This document shows positions 1 to 5,317 of a stretch of 5,550 nucleotides of DNA, piece by piece; within the stretch, counting starts at the first letter, position 1; each line of letters opens with the position of its first letter. The notes beneath the pieces were generated by a model. It saw nothing but the letters and a program-made list of their open reading frames with translations, made no database searches and had not been told where the DNA came from. The stretch covers positions 1 through 5,550 of the forward strand of contig DUSJ01000274.1 in assembly GCA_012842645.1 (NCBI GenBank), read 5' to 3'. The DNA comes from Clostridiaceae bacterium (GTDB lineage: Bacteria; Bacillota; Clostridia; DSM-8532). Position numbers and translations under genes: made by a program.

Positions 1-39
1 AATTAACACTTTATTCATATCTATTTCAAAATTCATGTT

Positions 40-45
40 TATAAT
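40..45 (+). promoter_or_regulatory. Candidate -10 element upstream of htrA
   Basis: A perfect TATAAT lies 45 bases before the htrA start codon. The best -35-like hexamer upstream (TTCATA at 14-19, four of six matches) is 20 bases away, longer than the usual 17, so the -35 half is weak and the promoter is tentative. The remainder of 1-90 is AT-rich with no gene visible, apart from the htrA ribosome binding site AAAGGAG at 76-82. Confidence 0.4.
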
Positions 46-90
46 GATACCTGCAAGAACAGAAAATATATAAAGAAAGGAGCAGGTATT

Positions 91-1479
91 ATGGAAGATA
101 ACAACAGGAATGATTTGACCCAGAACAACCATGAAAACAGATGGGTTTATCCGGGCAGTTACTACCAGAGCAGCAACAGTTATTATCAGGGCTCTGAAAA
201 TAGATATGATTACCGCTATGATGACCTGAAAACTGCCGGCTTTTACAATGAGAGTTATAAGAAACCCACCAAGGGAAAGCTTAAAAGTCTTATTGCTCCA
301 ATGATAATAGTCGCTCTGATAAGTTCCCTGCTGACAGGAGGGATCGTAGGAGCTTATTTCACATATGGTCTTCCCCAGAACATTGCCGGAAATAATAATG
401 GCGGAACAGGAGGCACTGGGACCGCAGGCGGCACACTGGTCAGTGAAGGCGGGATAAAGCGCATCGAAATAGTTGACAACTCTACGTCGGCTGAGACTGC
501 GGTGGCAGAAAAAGTGGGTCCTTCTATAGTGGGGATTAAAGTTACTTATTATGTCAGCGATTGGGTCTTTGGTTCCTCACGGAGTGAAGGACAGGGATCC
601 GGCATTATTTACAGGAGCGACGGGTACATCATAACGAACAACCATGTGATTGAAAACGCAATGGCAAGGTCGACAGGCAATACCCTTGCGCAGAACGCGA
701 AGATCGAGGTCATACTTCCGAACCAGGTGGATGATCCTTATGAGGCAAAAGTCATTGGAAGAGACCCCAATACCGATATCGCAGTGCTGAAAATCGACGC
801 CTCGGAACTTCCGGCCGCCGAGTTTGGCGACTCGGACCAGGTGAAAGTCGGGGAAAAGGCCATAGCCATCGGAAACCCGGCAGGTCTGGAATTTATGGGT
901 TCCGTCACATCGGGAATAATAAGCGGACTCAACCGTAAGGTCGAATTCAGCGACGGCACGATTTTAAGGCTGATTCAGACAGATGCGGCCATTAATCCCG
1001 GTAACAGCGGAGGAGCCCTTTTGAACTCGGAGGGCAAGGTTATAGGTGTAAATACCTCCAAAATAGGAGGCACGATGTACGAAGGGCTTGGATTTGCCAT
1101 CCCGTCCAACAAGGCTAAAGAAGTAGCCGAAAGCCTGATCAAAAACGGAAATGCTCCCGCAGGACCGAAGATCGGCATTACTGTGGATACGAGATTCAAC
1201 GAAGAGTATGCCGCAAGATACAATGTTCCTGTAGGAGTCCTCGTAACTGAAGTGGAACCTCTCAGCGCCGCTTTCAAAGCTGGTATAAAAGCCGGGGACA
1301 TAATTACGGAATTCAACGGTGTCGTTGTAAAATCCCTCGGTGAACTTAATGAGCAGAAAAATAAGTTCAAACCAGGGGATAAAGTTACGGTCAAGCTGTA
1401 CAGGATGCCTCAGCGCGGCAAGGCCAGCGATGGCGAGTATTTGACCGTAGAATTGATCCTTGATGAAGATAACGGTTGA
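91..1479 (+). CDS. htrA: Membrane-anchored HtrA/DegP-like serine protease with PDZ domain
   Basis: Predicted 462-residue quality-control protease that degrades misfolded exported proteins at the outer face of the membrane. A polar Asn/Tyr-rich cytoplasmic segment (about 1-64) is followed by one membrane anchor (about 67-92), a Gly/Thr-rich linker (100-115), a trypsin-like domain (about 135-345) and one PDZ domain (about 358-458). The catalytic triad is visible: His185 in TNNHVIENA, Asp229 in DPNTDIAVLKI and Ser306 in NPGNSGGALL. QGSGIIY and the IGNPAG loop are also typical of the family. Length and order match Bacillus-type HtrA, whose N-terminus is likewise in the cytoplasm. The ATG at 91 follows AAAGGAG (76-82) at 8-base spacing. 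It is probably monocistronic, since a terminator follows. Family assignment is secure; the exact paralogue name (HtrA, HtrB, YyxA) is not. Confidence 0.95.
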   Translation: MEDNNRNDLTQNNHENRWVYPGSYYQSSNSYYQGSENRYDYRYDDLKTAGFYNESYKKPTKGKLKSLIAPMIIVALISSLLTGGIVGAYFTYGLPQNIAGNNNGGTGGTGTAGGTLVSEGGIKRIEIVDNSTSAETAVAEKVGPSIVGIKVTYYVSDWVFGSSRSEGQGSGIIYRSDGYIITNNHVIENAMARSTGNTLAQNAKIEVILPNQVDDPYEAKVIGRDPNTDIAVLKIDASELPAAEFGDSDQVKVGEKAIAIGNPAGLEFMGSVTSGIISGLNRKVEFSDGTILRLIQTDAAINPGNSGGALLNSEGKVIGVNTSKIGGTMYEGLGFAIPSNKAKEVAESLIKNGNAPAGPKIGITVDTRFNEEYAARYNVPVGVLVTEVEPLSAAFKAGIKAGDIITEFNGVVVKSLGELNEQKNKFKPGDKVTVKLYRMPQRGKASDGEYLTVELILDEDNG

Positions 1480-1509
1480 TTAATCAAATATTTAATGACG
1501 GAAACCACG

Positions 1510-1539
1510 CGGGTGCCATGAATATGGCACCTGTTTTTT
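1510..1539 (+). terminator. Intrinsic terminator of htrA
   Basis: A perfect 8-bp stem, GGTGCCAT (1512-1519) and ATGGCACC (1524-1531), closes a GAAT loop. It can be extended at the base by a G-U and a C-G pair. A run of six T (1534-1539) follows directly. It lies 31 bases after the htrA stop and should insulate htrA from the agr region. Confidence 0.9.
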
Positions 1540-1591
1540 ATGCTGTATTATATTAATTATTACTTATTTTGACAGCATTTTTCGCCGTTTT

Positions 1592-1633
1592 CCGCATTTA
1601 TTACATTTCCGACCGCATTTATTACATTTGGCA
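1592..1633. repeat. 21-bp tandem direct repeat, candidate regulator binding site
   Basis: The 17-mer CCGCATTTATTACATTT occurs at 1592-1608 and again, identical, at 1613-1629, each followed by 4 bases (CCGA, then GGCA), giving an exact 21-bp period. A related GCATTT also occurs at 1575-1580. Paired repeats two helical turns apart are the arrangement bound by LytTR regulators such as AgrA, and the second copy touches a -35-like hexamer. The bases do not clearly fit the published AgrA repeat (ACAGTTAAG-like), so binding is inferred from position and spacing only. Multiple terminal repeats also occur at ends of IS21-type elements, which is the main alternative. Confidence 0.6.
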
Positions 1634-1657
1634 ACAAAAAATTTTTCTATGTAGTAT
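1628..1657 (+). promoter_or_regulatory. Candidate agrBD promoter with long spacer
   Basis: TTGGCA (1628-1633, five of six consensus bases) is followed after 18 bases by TAGTAT (1652-1657, four of six); TATATT at 1655-1660 is an alternative -10 at 21 bases. The spacer is longer than the optimal 17, as in AgrA-activated staphylococcal promoters, which need the regulator. The -35 overlaps the end of the second direct repeat. Transcription would start near 1664-1667. Confidence 0.4.
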
Positions 1658-1677
1658 ATTCAATATCGGATAACTTG

Positions 1678-1866
1678 TCGCGCTGATACCTGGCCAAAGA
1701 TCTGTACCTTAGGCGGGCATAGTGATAAACGGAAGCAAACAAAAAAATAACTCCTGCTCCCCCCGCTGGAAGTGTATGATATCCGTTTGCTTCGTTTATT
1801 ATCAGAGCGCGATTTCGGGCATTATATCCGGGAAAAGTATCGCAGCAATACTTTTCCCGGGTATAA
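1678..1866 (+). ncRNA. Candidate structured RNA (agr leader or regulatory RNA)
   Basis: Three long complementary pairs lie in a row. Helix 1: 1678-1688 with 1800-1812, 11 pairs and a GA bulge. Helix 2: 1725-1740 with 1785-1799, 15 pairs and one bulged G. The 3' strands of helices 1 and 2 are contiguous, so they can stack, with a 36-base insert on the 5' side (1689-1724). Helix 3: 1822-1840 with 1848-1866, 19 pairs around a 7-base loop. The helix 2 loop (1741-1784) is single-stranded and C-rich (CTCCTGCTCCCCCC at 1751-1764). Helix 3 lacks a T-run on either strand, so it is not a simple terminator. It resembles no RNA family I can name, including RNase P, tmRNA, SRP and 6S. Strand is assumed from the promoter candidate and agrB downstream; the pairing also works on the other strand. 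Confidence 0.4.
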
Positions 1867-2020
1867 CAGCTTGTGTTGTATAAGCCAAACTTAGCTTGCA
1901 TCAGGTTCTTCATCATACGGACGACTTTCCAGGCTCTGCCGGGTATCTGCAATCGTAATATTGGAGCATCACCGTGCAAAACGGTTGTATAAAGCTTGAT
2001 GATTATATTGAGGGATTGTT

Positions 2021-2611
2021 ATGATGCAGAGGATTTCAGGCAAGCTGACGGATTACCTTCTTGCAAAGAATATCATCATGCCGGATGACAGGGAGATTTA
2101 TATCTATGGCATCATGGCACTGATCTCTACTGTTGTGAATTTCTTTGTTATCCTCTTTCTCGGCATATTTTTGGGGCTGTTTTACGAAACACTTGTATAT
2201 TTGTTCGGATTTGCACTGTTAAGAAGCTATTGCGGAGGCTATCACGCCAGGACCCAGATCGGCTGCGTATTTAGTTCTGTAACCATGTATCTGTTTTCTA
2301 TGGCTGTGTACCACTACCTTCCCATGGAATACAGGCGTATGTTTTCCATGATACTGACAGCGGCATGCTTTGTTTTTATATATGCTATAGCACCTGTAGA
2401 GCACAAGAACAGACCTTTCGAAGGCGACGAATACAGGAAGTTCCGAATGGCTGCAAGGATAATTGCGCTTGTGTATGTCCTTATTGTTTACTCTATAAGC
2501 ATATTCGTTTATCAGCTTATAATGGCAGCTATAGTATTGTCCCTGGTTATGCTCAGCGTTTCCATAGGGCTGGCATTAGGTATAGTTTTCAATGAAAGGA
2601 GTGAATATTGA
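2021..2611 (+). CDS. agrB: AgrB-like membrane peptidase processing the autoinducer precursor
   Basis: A 196-residue integral membrane cysteine endopeptidase that removes the C-terminal tail of AgrD and helps form the thiolactone ring of the signal peptide. The family signature is present: RSYCGGYHARTQIGC, with catalytic His75 and Cys82 seven residues apart, as in staphylococcal AgrB (His77, Cys84). APVEHKNRPF (124-133) is another family hallmark. Hydrophobic segments lie at about 28-56, 58-70, 84-99, 107-125, 146-169 and 170-190. Length is usual for the family. The ATG at 2021 follows GAGGG (2010-2014) by 6 bases; a second ATG immediately after (2024, 9-base spacing) could equally serve. The stop codon overlaps the agrD start by one base (TGATG), suggesting translational coupling. 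A structured leader and possible AgrA-type control lie upstream. Confidence 0.93.
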   Translation: MMQRISGKLTDYLLAKNIIMPDDREIYIYGIMALISTVVNFFVILFLGIFLGLFYETLVYLFGFALLRSYCGGYHARTQIGCVFSSVTMYLFSMAVYHYLPMEYRRMFSMILTAACFVFIYAIAPVEHKNRPFEGDEYRKFRMAARIIALVYVLIVYSISIFVYQLIMAAIVLSLVMLSVSIGLALGIVFNERSEY

Positions 2612-2751
2612 TGAAGGGCTTTGGTTATTTCATCGCTAAAGTGCTTGCTGCTCTGGCATTCTCGGCTGCATTCCTGAGCAACTTCACAAGCTGCATTTAT
2701 TTCTACAATCAGCCCAAGATGCCCGAAAAGGTAAGAATATTAAAGCATTGA
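2611..2751 (+). CDS. agrD: AgrD-like precursor of a cyclic thiolactone autoinducer peptide
   Basis: A 46-residue precursor with a hydrophobic, probably amphipathic N-terminal leader (1-24), a core FTSCIYFY (25-32) and a polar tail NQPKMPEKVR followed by ILKH (33-46). Compared with clostridial AgrD proteins, where a five-residue ring starting with Cys precedes an xQPxxP tail, AgrB should cut between Tyr32 and Asn33 and link the Tyr32 carboxyl group to the Cys28 thiol. The predicted signal is a CIYFY thiolactone with a short tail (Thr-Ser or a few more residues) set by a second, unknown cleavage. The start is supported by AAAGGAG (2595-2601) at 9-base spacing and by the one-base overlap with agrB. 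Placement directly after agrB supports the call. The ring is strongly aromatic and hydrophobic. Confidence 0.92.
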   Translation: MKGFGYFIAKVLAALAFSAAFLSNFTSCIYFYNQPKMPEKVRILKH

Positions 2752-2777
2752 TTTTAAGCATACTGAATTGTCCTTGA

Positions 2778-2812
2778 AAATCCCAGCCCAGTGATGAACA
2801 GGGTTGGGATTT
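2778..2812 (+). terminator. Hairpin after agrD, terminator-like
   Basis: A 12-bp stem, AAATCCCAGCCC (2778-2789) with GGGTTGGGATTT (2801-2812), has one G-U pair and an 11-base loop. It begins 26 bases after the agrD stop. The only T-rich stretch is the end of the stem plus ATATATTG, so termination is probably partial. It may separate agrBD from the regulator genes or let a fraction of transcripts through. Confidence 0.6.
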
Positions 2813-2868
2813 ATATATTGAATATGCCTTTGGCTTATTGTTGTTTTACCATATTGCGGGGAGAGACA

Positions 2869-2898
2869 TTGAAAATGCATAAACAGTTCTGTTATGAT
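2869..2898 (+). promoter_or_regulatory. Candidate sigma-A promoter for the agrA-agrC pair
   Basis: TTGAAA (2869-2874) and TATGAT (2893-2898), each five of six consensus bases, are 18 bases apart. A start near 2905 would give a leader of about 70 bases before the regulator start at 2977. Together with the upstream hairpin it suggests that the two-component genes have their own, perhaps constitutive, promoter. Confidence 0.55.
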
Positions 2899-2914
2899 AA
2901 AATTGGAAAATGTA

Positions 2915-2928
2915 ATTGCTTAAGCAAT
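2915..2928. repeat. 14-bp perfect palindrome in the agrA leader
   Basis: ATTGCTTAAGCAAT is self-complementary over 14 bases. It lies just downstream of the candidate promoter, where a repressor operator or a small mRNA hairpin could act. No known operator was recognised; chance is possible in AT-rich DNA. Confidence 0.3.
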
Positions 2929-2976
2929 ATCGTCGAATCGCAAGGTAATTTATCATTTTTAGGCGCGGGGGAGATA

Positions 2977-3705
2977 ATGCAGATCGCATTTTGTGATGAT
3001 GAAAAAGCCTATGTTGACCTTATGGCAGGTTATGCCAGAAAATTCCTCTCTGCCAATGAAAATGTAATAGGTAACGTAAATATCGACAAGTATTCTTCGG
3101 GGGAAGAGCTGCTTGAAGCTTACAGGCAGGGAAAATGCTATGACCTGATATACCTGGATATCAGGATGAAGGAACTGAACGGTTTTGAAACCGCGAAAGA
3201 AATAAGGTTATTGGACAGCAAGGCCATGATAATTTTCGTCACATCATTGGGCGACTACATACTTAACTGCTTTGAATACCGTCCGTTTTGGTTCATAATC
3301 AAGCCTGTTTCGGAAGAAAAATTCGGGTACGTCTTTAATCGTGCCATGATGGAGATCACAAATACAAGGACACGGAAATACTCCTTTTACACAAAAGAGT
3401 ACGGAAGTCTTTACATTGATGTAGACAGGATAATTTACCTGGAAAGCGTACTTCGCAAGATTAACATTTATACTGCGATGGAGCAGTATACCTACTATGC
3501 GAGCCTGTCCGAAGCGGAGGAAAAACTGAAAAAATATGATTTTGTGAGAATACATAAGGGATACCTGGTAAATATGGCGTATATCCAGCGGATAAACAAG
3601 AACAATGTTGTGCTTAAGAGCAATATTGCTCTGCCGTTAAGCGAAAGACGCTATAAACATGTATTTGACAGCTTTACCAGTTATCTTGCGAGGTGCTCGA
3701 TATGA
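2977..3705 (+). CDS. agrA: AgrA-like LytTR-family response regulator
   Basis: A 242-residue cytoplasmic DNA-binding regulator. The receiver domain (about 1-120) has the acidic pocket Asp7-Asp8, phospho-acceptor Asp61 in YLDIRM, Thr89 in FVTS and Lys109 in IIKP. The LytTR domain (about 135-238) shows RIIYLES, RIHKGYLVN and LPLSERR. Proteins of this family bind paired direct repeats as dimers. The frame stays open upstream to 2791, but residues added there resemble no receiver N-terminus, whereas MQIAFCDDE at 2977 is a classic beginning and follows GGGGGAG (2967-2973). The spacing of 3 bases is short, which may limit translation. The stop overlaps the next gene by 4 bases (ATGA), so the kinase is its likely partner. 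It could be named a generic LytTR regulator; agrA rests on family and context. Confidence 0.92.
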   Translation: MQIAFCDDEKAYVDLMAGYARKFLSANENVIGNVNIDKYSSGEELLEAYRQGKCYDLIYLDIRMKELNGFETAKEIRLLDSKAMIIFVTSLGDYILNCFEYRPFWFIIKPVSEEKFGYVFNRAMMEITNTRTRKYSFYTKEYGSLYIDVDRIIYLESVLRKINIYTAMEQYTYYASLSEAEEKLKKYDFVRIHKGYLVNMAYIQRINKNNVVLKSNIALPLSERRYKHVFDSFTSYLARCSI

Positions 3706-5015
3706 TACAGGACTTACCCATGCTTTTGGTCGAGGCAGCGACATCTCTCTTTGACGTTATTCTCATGGTAACGTTCTTAAATGGTTTTCTTATTGAAAAG
3801 GAAATTTCTCTCACCAGGAAGATTCTGGCTGTTTTAACAGCTTCAGCCTTAGTGTTTACAGGCAGCATCCTGTTTTCCAGGCATTCCGTTGCGATGATGC
3901 TGAATTATTTTCTGATAACGTTAATTTTCTCAATTGTCATGTACAATAACAAGCTCGTTCATAAGCTTTTTTCATGTGTTCTGCTGCTGGCCATTCTGCT
4001 TGTGGTTGAATTTATCACAGCCATGATGCATATTTGGATCACGGACCTGGATGCAGCCACCATTCGCTCTGATCCTTTTATGATGTTTGTCGGCGTAATA
4101 ATTAAAAATGTCATTTCACTGGCAGCTATCCGCATCATATGCAGCTACAGGAAATCCAGTATCAGGGACGCGGGAAGACTGTATACTTTTTTCCTTATGA
4201 TAGTCCCTGTCATCAGTATAATGGTATCCATAATCATATTTGAAATCGCCCGTAAATATAAGATCGAGGATATATCCATTATCCTGGTCGCATTTCTTGG
4301 GCTGATGTATATAAATGCCATTGTTTTTGCGCTGTTTGAATCAATCATGCGCCACCTGGACAAGGAATACAAGTACCAGATGATAGAAAACCAGCTGGAA
4401 ATGCAGATCAGTCATTACAAAAAGCTCGCAGAAAACAGGGAGATACTTTCCGAGGTGGTCCATGATTTCAAAAACCATCTCAACTGCATCTATAACCTTT
4501 ATAAATACGATAAAGGAGACGAGCTGGGGAAGTACATAGAAAACCTGATAAGCGTATCAGACACCGAAAAAGTCATAGATACAGGGAACCCTGTAATAGA
4601 CGCACTTTTGCACGACAAATCCAATGCTGCCCAAAAGGAAGGAATCAATTTCAGGCATGTGCTTAACCTGCCGTCCGATCTCAATATCGCATACAGCGAT
4701 ATCTGCGCGGTACTGGGCAATTCCCTGGATAACGCCATCGAAGCCTGCAGACGGATCGAGGACAAGAACATCAGCAGGGACATAGAACTGTCAATGAATT
4801 ACCGGGATTCATACCTTGTGATCGTAGTCTCAAATACCATCGACAAGCCGCCTCAGAAGGAAGGGAAATTCTTCAAGTCGTCCAAGGAATCCTCGGGACT
4901 TCATGGGCTTGGCATGCAGAGCATTGAAAGAACTGTCAGGAAATACAGCGGCAACATGGTCGTAAAAAACGACAGCAGCCGCTTTACCCTTGAAATAGTA
5001 ATGTCACTATCTTAA
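3702..5015 (+). CDS. agrC: AgrC-like sensor histidine kinase (GHKL type)
   Basis: A 437-residue membrane receptor kinase, expected to bind the cyclic peptide made by agrBD and phosphorylate the regulator encoded upstream. The N-terminal half has about six or seven membrane segments (roughly 7-30, 41-57, 64-81, 86-112, 127-148, 160-181, 192-215). A helical linker (216-248) follows, then the phospho-acceptor motif VVHDFKNHL with His254, typical of the AgrC/HPK10 group, an N box VLGNSLDNAIEAC (Asn340, Asn344) and a G box HGLGMQSI (402-404). The start at ATG 3702 has GAGG (3690-3693) at 8-base spacing and overlaps the regulator stop; an in-frame GTG at 3693 lies inside that binding site and is less likely. 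No domain is missing. The next 300 bases lack a strong terminator. Confidence 0.93.
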   Translation: MIQDLPMLLVEAATSLFDVILMVTFLNGFLIEKEISLTRKILAVLTASALVFTGSILFSRHSVAMMLNYFLITLIFSIVMYNNKLVHKLFSCVLLLAILLVVEFITAMMHIWITDLDAATIRSDPFMMFVGVIIKNVISLAAIRIICSYRKSSIRDAGRLYTFFLMIVPVISIMVSIIIFEIARKYKIEDISIILVAFLGLMYINAIVFALFESIMRHLDKEYKYQMIENQLEMQISHYKKLAENREILSEVVHDFKNHLNCIYNLYKYDKGDELGKYIENLISVSDTEKVIDTGNPVIDALLHDKSNAAQKEGINFRHVLNLPSDLNIAYSDICAVLGNSLDNAIEACRRIEDKNISRDIELSMNYRDSYLVIVVSNTIDKPPQKEGKFFKSSKESSGLHGLGMQSIERTVRKYSGNMVVKNDSSRFTLEIVMSLS

Positions 5016-5175
5016 CAGGATAAAAACATCAGATCAGCCGTATGTCCCTTCACTCCGGCTAACTTATCAAAATCCATGTCTTTATCGCATTTCATAAAGG
5101 ATCGTCATGGCAGGCTTATGAGGCTGCAGACGACCCGGGGGATCATTCATGTCTTTGGGTAAAAGCAACAATCAT

Positions 5176-5228
5176 CCTGGCCGTGCCGCCCGGTCTATTA
5201 GGCAGATAAAAACTTTTTTTAGGCCAGG
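5176..5228 (+). terminator. Inverted repeat with internal T-run, weak terminator candidate
   Basis: CCTGGCC (5176-5182) pairs with GGCCAGG (5222-5228). Inside it TGCC (5184-5187) can pair with GGCA (5201-5204), and a run of seven T lies at 5214-5220. The T-run is 9 bases beyond the inner stem, so this is not a textbook terminator. It is the only candidate end for the agrA-agrC transcript, or it may be an attenuator in front of purL. Confidence 0.35.
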
Positions 5229-5236
5229 TTATGAAT

Positions 5237-5242
5237 TATAAT
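5237..5242 (+). promoter_or_regulatory. Candidate -10 element for purL
   Basis: A perfect TATAAT stands 81 bases before the purL start. At 17-base spacing the -35 position falls on the T-run (5214-5219), a poor match to TTGACA, so the promoter is tentative. Confidence 0.35.
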
Positions 5243-5251
5243 TAAAATGTC

Positions 5252-5280
5252 TCTGCCGCTTTTTGCATGATACGGGCAGA
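5252..5280 (+). repeat. Hairpin in the purL leader with an alternative partner upstream
   Basis: TCTGCC (5252-5257) can pair with GGCAGA at 5275-5280. The same GGCAGA word also occurs at 5201-5206, so TCTGCC could pair either upstream or downstream. Such mutually exclusive stems occur in attenuators, but six-base matches are short and may be chance. Confidence 0.3.
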
Positions 5281-5317
5281 TATACGCAAGCAGTTCTGAA
5301 TGAAGGATGGACTGAAA

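Larger units (their letters stand above)
1540..2020. other. Long structured intergenic region before agrB
   Basis: This 481-base stretch has no convincing gene. In order it holds an AT-rich spacer (1540-1570), a TTGACA-like hexamer (1569-1574) without a partner at normal spacing, a 21-bp tandem repeat (1592-1633), a promoter-like element (1628-1657), large inverted repeats (1678-1866), a tail of about 100 bases without clear structure, a small 5-bp hairpin ACCGT/ACGGT (1971-1985) and the agrB ribosome binding site GAGGG (2010-2014). An open frame on the minus strand (1647-1979) starts with TTG, has no ribosome binding site and resembles no family I know. If transcription starts near 1664, agrB has a leader of about 355 bases, unusually long. 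Confidence 0.6.
5016..5317. other. Intergenic region between agrC and purL with several hairpins
   Basis: No gene is supported in these 302 bases; the longest ATG frame seen is 28 codons (5077-5163) without a ribosome binding site. Small inverted repeats follow one another: AGCCG/CGGCT (5036-5060), CTTTAT/ATAAAG (5080-5099), and TCGTC with GCAG closing on CTGC with GACGA (5102-5133). Then come a larger inverted repeat (5176-5228) and a hairpin (5252-5280) close to purL. None of the first three has a T-run. Purine genes are often controlled by riboswitches, but I could not match a purine, PRPP or ZTP aptamer here. Confidence 0.5.

Noticed and set aside
975..1394. Minus-strand 139-codon frame opposite htrA
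   Set aside because: It lies wholly antisense to the conserved protease and PDZ domains, with no binding site or recognisable motif; it is a shadow of htrA.
1592..1633. CRISPR-like array
   Set aside because: Only two copies in tandem, separated by 4 bases with no spacer-sized inserts.
1647..1979. Minus-strand 110-codon open frame in the gap before agrB
   Set aside because: It begins with TTG without a ribosome binding site, resembles no family I know, and its sequence is dominated by the inverted repeats, which leave the frame open by chance.
1985..2009. Promoter TTGTAT-N13-TATATT just before agrB
   Set aside because: The spacing is too short and transcription would start beside the start codon, omitting the binding site.
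2791..2976. N-terminal extension of the response regulator from ATG 2791
   Set aside because: The added residues overlap the terminator-like hairpin, resemble no receiver domain, and would precede the standard MQIAFCDDE beginning at 2977, which has its own binding site.
3693..3701. GTG start for the kinase at 3693
   Set aside because: The GTG sits within the GAGG binding site that serves ATG 3702, and the ATGA overlap with the regulator stop favours 3702.
5077..5163. 28-codon frame between agrC and purL
   Set aside because: No ribosome binding site and no similarity to a known small protein; inside a hairpin-rich spacer.
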